A stretch of 64,000 nucleotides of DNA, from positions 48,606 to 112,605 of the forward strand of contig NZ_JABMKZ010000026.1 of NCBI RefSeq assembly GCF_013204855.1, read 5' to 3'. Within the stretch, counting starts at the first letter, position 1, and each line of letters starts with the position of its first letter. Positions 9,191 to 19,400 of the stretch are shown piece after piece. A program made the position numbers and the translations under genes. The notes beneath the pieces were generated by a model. That model worked only from the letters and a program-made list of their open reading frames with translations, made no database searches and had not been told where the DNA came from. Source of the DNA: Paenibacillus alba (GTDB taxonomy: Bacteria > Bacillota > Bacilli > Paenibacillales > NBRC-103111).

Positions 9191-10933
9191 ATGCATATTC
9201 TGACATTTGAAGAGAAAGTAAGCAGTGTAATTATAGAGCGAGGTTACGATTATTACATGGATGATCTTGTCTCTTCTATAGAAGAAATCAATGAAAATCT
9301 CTTTGCAGCGACCGTTGAGGGACGTGATGACTATAATGTTATCATCGCCTTGAAGGAAAATGGCTTGATACATTCTCATCATTGCACATGCCCGTTCGAG
9401 GGGGCAGTTTGTAAGCATCAGGTTGCTGTGTTGTATGAACTGCGTGCTGAGTGGGAAGAAACTGTCGTTGACGGAGAGGAGAGTCAAGTCGAGACGGCTT
9501 TCTCCAATGCGAGCAAGGATAGCACTGTCATTGCCAGTAAAGAAACAAAGGTGAAACGGGATATCCGCTTGATTTTGGCAGAGCAAAGCAAAGAGGATTT
9601 GGTTGAATTTATACTTTTGATGATTCAGGAAGATCAGGATATTGCCAAGCAAGTCCGTCTGCGCTACGAGCGTGGTGATGTTAAGACAGAACTATCTACT
9701 TGCTATGAGTTGATTCGTAGCCACATAAGGAAGCATACGGACCGTCACGGGTCTATCGCCTACGGGAAAGTATCCCAAGCCATTCGTGGAGGGGAACTCG
9801 TGCTGCAGCGCGCAATTGATGATTGGCGAGATGACGACCCATTATTTGCTATTCATTTCTGTTTTTGTGTCGTGCATGAAATGATTCAGTTGCTGCAGGA
9901 TGCGGATGATTCGGATGGGGCTATCGGAGGGTTGATCGAGGAAAGCTTGGAGACAGCCACTAGTTTAGATCTAGAAGCCATGACGCCGGACAAACAGGCG
10001 GAAATCTTCCGTGTTCTACTGACGGAAGCGATGGCATCGCGCTACGACGATTGGTCCGACTGGCGTCATTCGTTGCTTGGCGCTTGTGCGGAGTTGTCGC
10101 AAACGTGGGAACTGCGCGAGGAGCTGAAGCAGGCAATCACGCAACTCGAGCTGCGCACAGTTCACTCGCATCACGAACGGTCAGCCAATTATGAGCGTGA
10201 GGCGCTCGCAAGATTGCGTTATACGTTGCTAGATGAAGCGGAGCAAGAGGCTTTCCTTCTTGCGCAATTGGACAAGCCTTCCTTTCGCGAGCAGGCCATT
10301 CGGCAAGCGATAGATGCACAACGCTTTGACGATGCCATCCTCTTGGCAGAGCAAGGCGAGCTTTCGGACCAAGAGCGCGGTCTGCGAGGGCTTGTGACGA
10401 ATTGGAAGAAGCTGCGTTATGAGGCATGTACAGCTGCGAGTTACATGGAGCAGCTGAGAGAGCTGGCTTTCGATTTGACGCTTGGCGGGGAGTATGCTTA
10501 CTATTTGGAGCTAAAACGGCTTTATCCGGAGGCGTCCTGGCCGGAGGTGTACGATCGGCTTATGCAGCAATTGGAGCAGAAAGATTATTATTATAATAAC
10601 GTGTACATTCGCATCATGCAGGATACCAATGATCATGCCCGGATCCTTAAGTACGTGCAGGCGCGACCTAATCAAATTGAGTACTATTATGCCAATTTGA
10701 CGGAACATTACCCGGATGAAATTCGTCAGCTATTCAGCGGGTATATCGAACTGCAAGCCAGCAATGCGAATAATCGCAGTCATTATAAGCAAGTTGCTAA
10801 GTTGCTTGTCACATATAGGCAAGCTTGCGGATCTGTCCAAGCAGAAGCGCTGCATCGGCAGTTTTTATGCGGATATGCACATAGGCCGGCGTTTTGTGAG
10901 GAGTTACGAGAGATAACCCCGAAGATCTTGTAA
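9191..10933 (+). CDS. SWIM zinc-finger protein, intact copy
   Basis: This is a 580-residue protein. The SWIM signature lies near the N-terminus: Cys65-x-Cys67-x6-Cys74-x-His76 in HHCTCPFEGAVCKHQ. The SWIM fold binds zinc and occurs in DNA-associated proteins, bacterial SNF2 ATPases and transposases. The remaining 480 residues are helical and repeat-like, without a helicase or nuclease motif. GGGGGG lies 10 bases before the ATG. Two other SWIM loci in this window (712-1255 and 16070-16288) are broken, so this is the only complete copy. A 15-base gap separates its stop from a decayed partner gene. The function is unknown; DNA or protein binding is the reasonable guess. Confidence 0.8.
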   Translation: MHILTFEEKVSSVIIERGYDYYMDDLVSSIEEINENLFAATVEGRDDYNVIIALKENGLIHSHHCTCPFEGAVCKHQVAVLYELRAEWEETVVDGEESQVETAFSNASKDSTVIASKETKVKRDIRLILAEQSKEDLVEFILLMIQEDQDIAKQVRLRYERGDVKTELSTCYELIRSHIRKHTDRHGSIAYGKVSQAIRGGELVLQRAIDDWRDDDPLFAIHFCFCVVHEMIQLLQDADDSDGAIGGLIEESLETATSLDLEAMTPDKQAEIFRVLLTEAMASRYDDWSDWRHSLLGACAELSQTWELREELKQAITQLELRTVHSHHERSANYEREALARLRYTLLDEAEQEAFLLAQLDKPSFREQAIRQAIDAQRFDDAILLAEQGELSDQERGLRGLVTNWKKLRYEACTAASYMEQLRELAFDLTLGGEYAYYLELKRLYPEASWPEVYDRLMQQLEQKDYYYNNVYIRIMQDTNDHARILKYVQARPNQIEYYYANLTEHYPDEIRQLFSGYIELQASNANNRSHYKQVAKLLVTYRQACGSVQAEALHRQFLCGYAHRPAFCEELREITPKIL

Positions 10934-10948
10934 GTTAGGGGGCATTGT

Positions 10949-11119
10949 TTGAATAGATCGGAACTGCAGAAAAAAGCAAGAAATACTGTATATCTGTTTG
11001 TGTGCTTCTTGGTATATAACCAGTTTGAATCTCTCGTGCTTACTTCCCTTTTGTGGACATTCAAAAGGCTTCTGGTACGACGCAAGGCTTACTGTATCCC
11101 CGTTAGATCCAAATTGTGA
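10949..11119 (+). pseudogene. Decayed second copy of the SWIM partner gene
   Basis: TTG 10949, preceded by TTAGGGGG, starts LNRSELQKKARNTVY, which matches the start of the gene at 8646 (LNRQELQKKVRHTVH). After about 15 codons the similarity ends and the frame stops at 11117. The position immediately after the SWIM gene is probably the ancestral operon position of this partner. Confidence 0.65.
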
Positions 11120-11321
11120 ATCATATTTTAAATACAGCGCGGATGGAAAAATGTTTTCTACTAGCTTATACCCGGTGATTGACGGCTTACTTGAAAGTAT
11201 AAATTGGGACGATCCGACAGATGTTAACGATTGGTTGCCATATGTAAGTTTACCTGATGAGAATCATAGACTTCCTTCTTTCAGTCAGGTATTAGTGTAT
11301 ATTATTCGTTCATTTCAATAA
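10998..11321 (+). pseudogene. Unrecognised reading frame, probably a 3' gene fragment
   Basis: From about 11060 this frame (GFWYDARLTVSPLDPNCESY, later ESINWDDPTDVNDWLPYV) has ordinary protein-like composition and ends at 11321. There is no ribosome binding site, and the first 20 codons overlap the partner-gene remnant. I read it as the C-terminal end of a gene whose front was lost in the same rearrangement. The family is not recognised. Confidence 0.35.
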
Positions 11322-11421
11322 CCATATTTCTTTATTGGTTAATGCGGTTTCGTTATATTTTTCTTCGACAAAAGTAAGAACGGCTTAAGCCACCTCCCCA
11401 AACAATATAGCATCACGCGAC

Positions 11422-11461
11422 GGCGAATTGTGGATTTGCTAAGCCACTTGCTCACCTCCAT
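11422..11461. repeat. Terminator-linked 40-bp repeat, copy 1
   Basis: A 40-base element with core TGCTAAGCCAC and end GCTCACCTCCAT stands directly before the hairpin at 11459. A close copy is at 19851-19890 and a weaker one at 24551-24576, each also directly before a terminator. A half copy (GGCTTAAGCCACCTCCCC) lies near 11381. On the minus strand it reads GGAGGTGAGC then GTGGCTTAGC. No gene lies in the surrounding 11322-11775. Confidence 0.6.
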
Positions 11462-11505
11462 ACAAATGAGAAAAGCACCTGAAGGGTGCTTTTCTCATTT
11501 GTATG
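11459..11505. terminator. Perfect 21-bp hairpin, bidirectional terminator
   Basis: Two 21-base arms pair without mismatch around the loop TGAAG, with a core AAAAGCACC / GGTGCTTTT. It is long enough to act as a transcription stop in both directions, and also as a folded RNA element. Confidence 0.75.
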
Positions 11506-11775
11506 GGTTACGAGAGGAGCTCCCTCAAGGGGTCGCCCTGTGTGGACCGGAGCGTGAGTTGAGGGAGCACGGCATTTGAAGTATACCTGTATGCCGAAAA
11601 GTTCAGCCTTAAAAATTTCATTAACATGTATTGTAGGATCTGTTTTCCATTTTAGAGAAGTAGCAGCGTATCGTTTATATTAAAGGCAATCCCCGCACAT
11701 CTACACCAGTACAGTAAGAAGTTGTGTTATTCTAATATCATCGCAAGGAATGAGAATATTTGTGGAGGGACGTCG

Positions 11776-12342
11776 TTGGGGAGGAAGAAAAAGACAAACA
11801 TGCCGCGAGTCAAATGCATGAAACGGGAAGGTCGACTGCAATCGGCTGCGGCTAGCTGGCTTAAGACTTATACTGGGAATCGCCATATTTTTGGGTACCG
11901 CAAACATTTTGATGTCAGTATAGGGACAGCAATTGCGGAGCTGCGTATGCTTGGCGTACCGCTTTCCGATGAAGTTGTTAAGAGAGCTACAGAAAGTGAG
12001 CAAGCTGCGATCAGAGTAAAACAAACCCGCAAGGAAAAAAGGCGGCAGTGTCTGGACGAGCAACGAAGCGGTACGGTTCCGTGGTCTGATGAGACATACG
12101 CATATATAGCCGAATATACGAGTTGGGGAATTCCATATGGCGTTACATGGGGGGAAATGGAACGATTCGCCGACATGGAGAGCCTCGATCGCACAGTTCC
12201 TCCCCGAAGCAGGGATTGTCACTTTTCATTGGATGAAGATCAACTGGTTCTCGAAGGGTGGGAGGCGGAAGAGGAAGAGGTGCCTTTTTTTAAGGAATAT
12301 TTTAATAATAAAGATGAAGCTACGCTATTAAAATTTACATAA
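11776..12342 (+). CDS. Conserved hypothetical protein (AELRMLGV type)
   Basis: This 188-residue basic protein has N-terminus LGRKKKTNMPRVKCMKREG and contains IAELRMLGVPLSDEVV and a segment YTSWGIPYGVTWGEMERF. It has no signal peptide or membrane helix. TTG 11776 is chosen because GGAGGG lies 6 bases before it; the next in-frame ATG (11800) is 15 bases from the nearest purine run. The pattern recalls a cytoplasmic hypothetical family I believe is common in bacilli, with no known function. A terminator follows at 12406. Confidence 0.65.
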   Translation: MGRKKKTNMPRVKCMKREGRLQSAAASWLKTYTGNRHIFGYRKHFDVSIGTAIAELRMLGVPLSDEVVKRATESEQAAIRVKQTRKEKRRQCLDEQRSGTVPWSDETYAYIAEYTSWGIPYGVTWGEMERFADMESLDRTVPPRSRDCHFSLDEDQLVLEGWEAEEEEVPFFKEYFNNKDEATLLKFT

Positions 12343-12405
12343 ATGATGATTGCACATCCATTTTCTTTGATTTAGAAGAAATACGAATAAGATTGTCTGA
12401 CTACT

Positions 12406-12434
12406 AAAAAAAGCATCCTAACGGATGCTTTTTT
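12406..12434 (+). terminator. Rho-independent terminator
   Basis: AAAAAAGCATCC / GGATGCTTTTTT with loop TAAC. Confidence 0.8.
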
Positions 12435-12537
12435 GCTTGGGTCCTCCTTAAGCCCAATGGTTTAGTAGTATTAATTATTGGTAATTGTAGAGTCGACAAT
12501 CAGGAAATACAAATAGACGAGATTACAAAAGAATATT

Positions 12538-12603
12538 GCAGGAAGATTGGACTAGTGAGGCACAAATATCGCAGGAAGATTGGACTAGTGAGGCACAAAT
12601 ATC
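12538..12603. repeat. 33-bp tandem duplication
   Basis: Two exact copies of a 33-base unit beginning GCAGGAAGATTGGACTAG lie head to tail, about 50 bases upstream of the Fur-type promoter. No frame or hairpin accounts for it. Confidence 0.9.
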
Positions 12604-12653
12604 GCAGAATACGACAACTATTCTGATATAAGGTACTGTAAATGCAAAAAAAG

Positions 12654-12682
12654 TTGACACCGATAATGATATTCATTATCAT
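12654..12682 (+). promoter_or_regulatory. Sigma-A promoter with Fur box
   Basis: TTGACA (12654-12659), 17-base spacer, TATCAT (12677-12682). The 19-base GATAATGATATTCATTATC at 12662-12680 is one base from the classic Fur consensus and covers the spacer and the -10. Iron-loaded Fur bound here would block RNA polymerase. The leader to the lipoprotein start is about 165 bases and has no gene. Confidence 0.85.
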
Positions 12683-12851
12683 TTATAGTTGATTAGAAGA
12701 TACTGGTATTTTGCTTTCTCGCATGTTCGCCGAGCAGTTTCACATTGTTTACAGGAAGAGGGGGAGCGTAGTTCGGTTAAAGGGAAGGAAATAAGGGTCG
12801 GATAACTATCTTTTCGTAATCATTACATCATTTATAAGGAGAATGTATTTC

Positions 12852-13856
12852 ATGAGTCAGAGACTGAAGCCTTTAGTTGTATTACTTGCTGTGCTGCTAC
12901 TTATAGCAGGCTGCGGAACCAAATCGATAACGGATAGCGGCGCTTCTCCATCAGCTAGCCCCGAAGCCGCAAGCGCTAATGCTGAGCGGGTCATCAAACA
13001 TGTAAGGGGCGAGGCCAAAATCAAGGGAACACCAAAGCGCATTGTCGCCCTTGAATGGAAGTATGTGGAGGAACTGCTCTCGCTCGGCATTCAGCCGGTC
13101 GGCGTTGCGGATATTGCTGGTTACAAGAAGTGGATCAGCGCGAAGCCGGAGCTTGCTGCGAATGTTCAAGATGTAGGAACCCGTCAGGAGCCGAGTCTTG
13201 AAGTGATTACCTCGCTTAAGCCGGATCTGATTATTGCCGCTGGAAATCGCGTCAAAAATAACTATGAGCAGCTTAGCGCCATTGCACCAACACTTGTGTT
13301 CGACCAGTATTTGGAGGATACCTCGAAAAATCAATACGCAGAGATGGAATCCCACTTCAAGGTGATCGCGGACGTTGTCGGCAAAAAAACTGAGGCAGAT
13401 GCTGTGTTGGCCGACTTGAACAAGTCGTACGAAGCTGCGAAGGCGAAGCTTCAAGCGGCAGGCAAAGCGGGAACCGAATATGTGCTAGCGTCGGCCTCCT
13501 CGAACCAAAACGCGGTTTCGTTCCGTCTGTTCCTGGATAACTCCGCAGCAACTGAAGTGCTCAACCGGATTGGGTTGAAAAATGCCTATAAATCCCAAAA
13601 ATATGAAGCAAACGGCTTCTCGGCAGCTTCTGTAGAGTCGCTTTTATCTGTTCAGCAAGCCGACCTTCTCTACGTTATTCAACCAGACGACGACGTATTT
13701 GCGAAACAATTGAAGGATAATGATGTGTGGAAAAGTCTTAAGTTCGTGAAAGAAAACCGGCTGTATCCGCTTGGAGGCGATATGTGGCTGTATGGCGGCC
13801 CTGGTTCTTTGAAGTTGCTTGTGGAAAAAACCGTTGAGCAGTTGACGAAAAAGTGA
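12852..13856 (+). CDS. Iron-siderophore binding lipoprotein
   Basis: This 334-residue protein is the solute-binding part of an iron-siderophore ABC importer. The signal peptide ends in the lipobox LIAGC, so it is anchored by a lipidated cysteine. A serine/alanine linker leads to a periplasmic-binding domain (RIVALEWKYVEELLSLGIQPVG; ITSLKPDLIIAA) of the FepB/FhuD type. ATG 12852 is chosen over ATG 12843 because AAGGAGA ends at 12842, 9 bases from 12852. The stop overlaps the permease start by one base. The Fur promoter upstream implies induction under iron starvation. The siderophore cannot be told from the sequence. Confidence 0.9.
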   Translation: MSQRLKPLVVLLAVLLLIAGCGTKSITDSGASPSASPEAASANAERVIKHVRGEAKIKGTPKRIVALEWKYVEELLSLGIQPVGVADIAGYKKWISAKPELAANVQDVGTRQEPSLEVITSLKPDLIIAAGNRVKNNYEQLSAIAPTLVFDQYLEDTSKNQYAEMESHFKVIADVVGKKTEADAVLADLNKSYEAAKAKLQAAGKAGTEYVLASASSNQNAVSFRLFLDNSAATEVLNRIGLKNAYKSQKYEANGFSAASVESLLSVQQADLLYVIQPDDDVFAKQLKDNDVWKSLKFVKENRLYPLGGDMWLYGGPGSLKLLVEKTVEQLTKK

Positions 13857-15922
13857 TGACGCAGCCGATCGAAATGGCAACAAAATCAATGGCGAGGTCC
13901 ACGTGGAAGAAGATCGCGGTATTCGGGGGAGGCTTAGTAAGTCTCGCCCTTCTTTTTTTTATAAGTCTTACGCAAGGGGAGGCTGATATAACCTTTCAGG
14001 ACGTGATCGGATCGCTTCTAGCTGCTGCGGATCAGCAGTCACATCATGTTGTACTGGGCATGCGGCTGTCTCGAGCGACGATGGGTGTATTGGCGGGAGC
14101 CGCTTTAGCGGTTGCAGGAGTGCTTCTCCAGACGGTGACTAAAAATCCATTAGCCTCAGCAGGGACATTCGGCATCAATGCTGGCGCTTATTTTATGATT
14201 GTTGCTGCTACTGTTTTTGTCCCATCCTTGGTTTTTTCCGTCCCGCTTCTGCTAGCGATGATTGGTGGTCTTGGTGGCGCGATGATTGCCTATTTCCTGG
14301 CAGGAGGAAGAAAGGGCACGCCCGTTCGATTGGCGCTGGCAGGCATGATTGTGACAATGGCGCTGGCTTCATTCACGAGCGCTCTTCAGCTGTTATTCGA
14401 GAATGAAACCAACGGGCTCTTTATATGGGGCTCCGGTTCGCTTGTCCAGAACGATTGGAAGGGCGTGCAGTTTTCATGGCCTTGGATCGTATTAGTATTG
14501 ATCATTCTAATGTTCTTCGTACGGATGCTGGATCTGCTTGAACTTGACGAGGAAACAGCGCAATCCTTGGGGCAAAAGGTAGGTGCTGCGAGGCTCTCTG
14601 CGCTGTTTATGGCGATATTATTAGCAGCGGTCGCTGTAAGTGTAGTAGGGCCAATCGGCTTTGTAGGCTTGATTGCTCCACATCTCGTTCGGCTGATCGG
14701 ATACCGCAGACATCTGGTGCTTATCCCCGCAGCGGCTCTGTGGGGGGCGTCGATTGTGGTCGGAGCCGATGTAGTCGCTAAATTAGTTCGCAGCACGATT
14801 GGGGAGCTTCCTGTCGGTACGGTTACGGCTGTGCTTGGAGCGCCGTGGCTTATCTGGCTTGCCGTCCGAAGCACGCGATCCCCAAAGTCGGGGGAAACAG
14901 GCTCTTCGATGAGTGTTGGAACGGCTCGTTTCAGGTGGCATTATCCGGTCCTAATCGCAGGGGCGTTCGTGCTTCTAGTTGCCTTGCTAGTGTTCGGCTT
15001 GACTCAAGGTAGCTTAAAAGTGCCTGTCGGTGAAGTGATGAAGGTATTGACCGGTACAGGACAAGATATGTACCATAATATCATTCTTAAGCTTCGGCTC
15101 CCTCGCATGCTCGTCGCCGTGCTGGCAGGTGCGGGACTAGCTGTTTCAGGCGTCCTGCTTCAAGGGGCCGTCCGTAATCCGCTTGCCGATCCTTCTGTTA
15201 TCGGCGTAACTTCCGGCGCAGGTGTTGGTGCGTTGCTGCTGATTGTTGTATGGCCCGGTGCAGCTGGTTTCCTGCTTCCTGTATTTGCATTGATAGGTGC
15301 TGTACTTGCTGCTGCTGCCGTTTATATGCTTTCCTGGCGCAAAGGGTTGCATCCGACCGTGGTTACTCTAGTCGGTATCGCGATTACGGCGATGGGGTCG
15401 GCCATCATTCATTTTCTTGTCATTAAGTCCCAGATGCATGCTGCTTCTGCTCTTGCTTGGCTTGCAGGAAGCACATATGGTCGCGGTTGGGGTGAATTCC
15501 TTTGGATGAGTGCCGGTTTAATTGTGCTTGGCCCTTATGCGTGGTATTTAGGTCGTCGCATTGACCTTTTGTCGTTTAGTGATAATACCTCTCTCGGATT
15601 AGGCCTGCGCTTAAGGCAAACTCGGCTCATTGCAGCCCTGGTCGGGGTTGGGCTAGCGGCGCTGGCTGTAACCAGTGTCGGTACTGTCGGGTTTATCGGC
15701 TTGCTGGCTCCGCATGCGGCCCGCATGATGGTCGGTCAGAACCATAAACGCTTGGTCGTGCTGGCCGCGATGCTGGGTGCAATTCTAATGATAGCGGCCG
15801 ATCTGGTCGGCAGGGTCATCATTGCCCCGAAAGAGATTCCTGCTGGCTTGGTCGTAGCGGTAATCGGTACGCCGTATCTGCTTTGGCTTATGGCACGAAG
15901 CGCCAAAGCGAAATCTTATTGA
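13856..15922 (+). CDS. Double FecCD siderophore permease (FhuB-like fusion)
   Basis: This 688-residue membrane protein holds two FecCD permease domains in one chain, about residues 30-340 and 365-685. Each half has the family's conserved GxxLAxxGxxLQ-type segment (AAALAVAGVLLQTVTKNPLA; AGLAVSGVLLQGAVRNPLAD) and the loop contacting the ATPase (GFVGLIAPHLVRLIGYRRH; GFIGLLAPHAARMMVG). FhuB of enterobacteria is fused the same way, whereas most bacilli use two separate permeases. The ATG overlaps the lipoprotein TGA as TGATG, so the two are translationally coupled. No ATPase gene follows; a terminator ends the operon at 15986. It must borrow an ATPase, as YusV serves several systems in B. subtilis. 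Confidence 0.92.
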   Translation: MTQPIEMATKSMARSTWKKIAVFGGGLVSLALLFFISLTQGEADITFQDVIGSLLAAADQQSHHVVLGMRLSRATMGVLAGAALAVAGVLLQTVTKNPLASAGTFGINAGAYFMIVAATVFVPSLVFSVPLLLAMIGGLGGAMIAYFLAGGRKGTPVRLALAGMIVTMALASFTSALQLLFENETNGLFIWGSGSLVQNDWKGVQFSWPWIVLVLIILMFFVRMLDLLELDEETAQSLGQKVGAARLSALFMAILLAAVAVSVVGPIGFVGLIAPHLVRLIGYRRHLVLIPAAALWGASIVVGADVVAKLVRSTIGELPVGTVTAVLGAPWLIWLAVRSTRSPKSGETGSSMSVGTARFRWHYPVLIAGAFVLLVALLVFGLTQGSLKVPVGEVMKVLTGTGQDMYHNIILKLRLPRMLVAVLAGAGLAVSGVLLQGAVRNPLADPSVIGVTSGAGVGALLLIVVWPGAAGFLLPVFALIGAVLAAAAVYMLSWRKGLHPTVVTLVGIAITAMGSAIIHFLVIKSQMHAASALAWLAGSTYGRGWGEFLWMSAGLIVLGPYAWYLGRRIDLLSFSDNTSLGLGLRLRQTRLIAALVGVGLAALAVTSVGTVGFIGLLAPHAARMMVGQNHKRLVVLAAMLGAILMIAADLVGRVIIAPKEIPAGLVVAVIGTPYLLWLMARSAKAKSY

Positions 15923-15956
15923 TACATAATGAACTGCTTCCATAACAGTTTTCAAG

Positions 15957-15986
15957 AAAAAAGCACCCTAACGGGTGTTTTTTTTA
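15957..15986 (+). terminator. Rho-independent terminator
   Basis: AAAAGCACCC / GGGTGTTTTTT with loop TAAC, 35 bases after the permease stop. Confidence 0.85.
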
Positions 15987-16069
15987 CGTTAGATTCAATA
16001 ATTCTAAGCAACAAGAGAGAAATTTGAGAAAATAAATTCAACGATATCTAAGAAAGCAGGGACCCGTAA

Positions 16070-16288
16070 ATGAAGCTGAAAGATTTTGAGAAGATCGTAG
16101 ATCAAATCACATTTGAGCGTGGGAAGGCGTATCGAGAGAAAGGTCATATTGTATCTGTTGAAGAGGTAGAGCCGCTAATGTACCATGCTGAGGTGAAGGG
16201 GAGTCAGCTGTATGAAGTGGAGGTTCATCTTGGGTCCCGCGGCGAAGTGATGTATGCAGCGTGCGACTGTCCTTTGGCAATATTTTGA
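16070..16288 (+). pseudogene. Truncated SWIM zinc-finger gene (N-terminus only)
   Basis: The 72-codon frame MKLKDFEKIVDQITFERGKA... is the N-terminal quarter of a SWIM protein. It reaches the first half of the zinc signature (AACDCP) and stops four codons later at 16286, so the second Cys-x-His is missing. The rest of a normal 550-580-residue protein is absent; the following 160 bases are AT-rich and lead to the SLH gene. It resembles the remnant at 712 much more than the intact copy at 9191, so the two broken loci share an origin. It keeps a start and may still be translated, but without the zinc ligands it is unlikely to work. Confidence 0.75.
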
Positions 16289-16450
16289 GCATCGTCCCGT
16301 GGAGAATAATGGACTTGTAAAATTTTTGTAGAATAATGGGATATTTTGTAGTAGAATATTTTTGGGTAATTACCGATTATTTGGATATTTACTAGAAATG
16401 GTTGATTGGACGGAAAATTGTCGAATAAATACAACATTAGGAGATGGAAG

Positions 16451-19400
16451 ATGAACAGAGGTAATCAGCAAGATAAGGTTCCGAACCAGGGAGGCTTAGC
16501 CACAAAAAATGTGATCCGAAGAATGAAGACAAGTATAAGTAAGTTGCTAGCATTTTCAATGGTTTTTGCGTCACTAGCCATAGTACCAGTAGGTACAGGG
16601 AATATTGCAGAAGCTGCTAAGAAAACCTTAACTGATGTTTCTAATTCGTACGCAAAGGCAGAAATCGAAGCACTGACAGATGCCGGAGTGATTGGTGGAT
16701 ACGAAGACGGTTCATTTATGCCAACAAAAGCAATGTCTCGTGCCGAACTTGCCAAAATTATTGTGTTGTCAGCTGGCTTACAAGAGAACGCAGATAAGGC
16801 TGCCACATTCACTGACGTTTCTAGCAACGCATGGTACAGAGGTTATGTTGGAGCCCTTGTTGCTTCAGGAATTACACAAGGAGTTACACCGACAAGATTT
16901 GCGCCAGATGCGCCAGTCACTAGGGAAGAATTAGTTGTATTCTTTATTCGGGCTTTAGGATTAGAAGAGAAAGCTTCTAAAATAGCTATTGACACAAAGC
17001 TTAGCGATATGGATTCTGTATCCTCATGGGCTAAAGCAGATGTGTCTCTCGGCTTCAAGTTGGGATTTGTCAAAGGGATAGATGATGGCGAGGGTACTTT
17101 ACGTTTCAGCCCTAAAGATAGTGCGGAACGTCAAGCGCTTGCGCGCCTTGCCTATGAATTTTCAAAAAATAAGTCTGCATTAGTCGCTAAAGCAGAAACC
17201 TTGTTCCCAGATACAACTGAGGTATCCAATATTACTATTACAGGCTTCACTTCTACAAGTAATACTACGGTCGAAGTTACGTTTGAAAAGGCAATCTCTA
17301 ATGTCATAGCGACAGACTTCACGTTTGATGGCGGATTAACTGTAGTGAATGCTTCATTGAAAGCAGGCTATGACAAAGTAGTGGTACTGACCACTAGCTC
17401 TCAAACAGGTGGCACTATTTATAAGCTAAGCTATAAAGGTGTGGACACAGGAAAGACGCTAACAGGTACGGCTATTGGAACTGTTAGCGGCGGTAGTTCT
17501 AGTAGTTCTGATAGCTCAGACAGCTCAGACAGCCCAAGCACACAAGTATTTAATACAGCAGGTGTTTATGGTCCTTCGAGCGGTACACAAACTTTAACAG
17601 GTGATGTGAGGATCGCGTCGAAAAATGTGATTTTAAAAAATACAATTGTTACAGGTAACCTAGTTATAGGTGAAGAAGTTGGTGACGGTGATGTCACACT
17701 AGATAACGTTCAGGTTCGTGGAGTGACGACGGTATCCGGTGGTGGTAAAAACTCTATCCATTTGAATAATACAGTCCTAGTATCTGTTATTGTTAATAGA
17801 GCAACTGGGGTTGTTCGGCTCGTGGTAGAGGGCACTACGACTGTTCAACAAGTAACACTTCAATCGAGTGCTATTCTAGAAGAGTTCGGTGCAACTGGGA
17901 CTGGTTTCTCGAATGTAACTGTTTCTAACTCAATGCCAGCTAATTCATCGGTGTCTTTAGTTGGGATATTTGAAACTGTAGATGTGTATGCTTCGAATTT
18001 TGTAGTTCAATTGGGTGACGAAACGCAATTATCTAATCTAGTACTTAACGCAGCAACAAGTGTATTAGGTAATGGTGTCATTCAGAATGCAACTATCAAT
18101 ACAAATCAGGCACTTTTTGAGAGGTCTCCCAATAATGTTACAGTTGGAGCAGGCGGAGAAATCCCAACTGTGGTGGGGCGTCGTATAGGCTTTGAAGGGA
18201 ATATTAAAGATGTAAACGGGGCTCCAGTTTCAGGATTGGAAATTAAATTTAGAAGAGGAATCGGTTCTACAGTTGGACAAGTAGTATATGAAGTAATGAC
18301 GGATACAAATGGTCGGTATGCTGTTAAACTTCCATTTGGTTCATATACCGGGGAGTTAATTAAGGATGGATTTATTGTAACATATGTGGTAGGTATTTCA
18401 GCGGAAAATGTTTATAATATGCATGAAGATGCAACAGCAATCCGTATTCCGAACGCAGATGAAGTGAGAATTGTTCTAACTTGGGGAGAAAATCCGAGAG
18501 ACCTTGATTCTCATTTAGTAGGTCCAACTGTGAATGGAAATGGATTCCATACTTGGTACGCTAACAGAGTGAATTCTAATAATGAATTAACCTATGCGGA
18601 TCTAGATCTGGATGATACTTCTTCTTATGGTCCGGAAACTACAACGATTAGGAAGACTGTAGATGGGAAGTATCGATTCTATATCCATCATTTTAGTGGA
18701 AGCTCTACATTAAGAACATCTGGGGCGGAGGTAAAAGTCTTTAGTGGCGACTCTGCAACACCAGTTAAATCTTATGTGGTTCCAGCTGGTACAGGAAAAG
18801 AGCTTTACTGGGCTGTTTTTGATATGGATGTAAACGGTTCTAACGTTACCTATACAGAAGTAAATCAATTATTTGCAAGTGAAGCAGATGCAAGGGGTCC
18901 TCTTAATTTCATTGCTACATTGGTGTCGAATATCTATGTTGTAAATGATACTGCAAATACAATTAAGAATGTGGCTCACGGAACTGCGGTTGAAGCATTC
19001 AAGACAAATGTTACCCTTCCTGCAGGAGCAACGATGGAAGGGTACGAAAGTAACGGAACAACCATTAAAACGGGAGCAATGGTTACTGGGGATAAAGTAA
19101 TTGTTACTGCGGCTAATGGTATTACAAAGAAAACCTACACAGTTACAGTCAATCCTCCAATTACAGTTACTGGTTTGGTTTACAACGATTCTGTGAATAC
19201 TTTAGTTTCTTCACCCGTTCAATTGCAAGTAAGTGCGCAAACTAGCGAAGGTCAAATAACGGATGTTAGTAATCTTGCAACTTGGACAGCCATAAATCCT
19301 TCTATCGGAACTGTTAGTACAACTGGTTTATTTACTCCAGTTTCAAGCGGAACTACTGTCGTTTCCGCTACTTATGCAGGATTAACTGCAGCATTTAACG

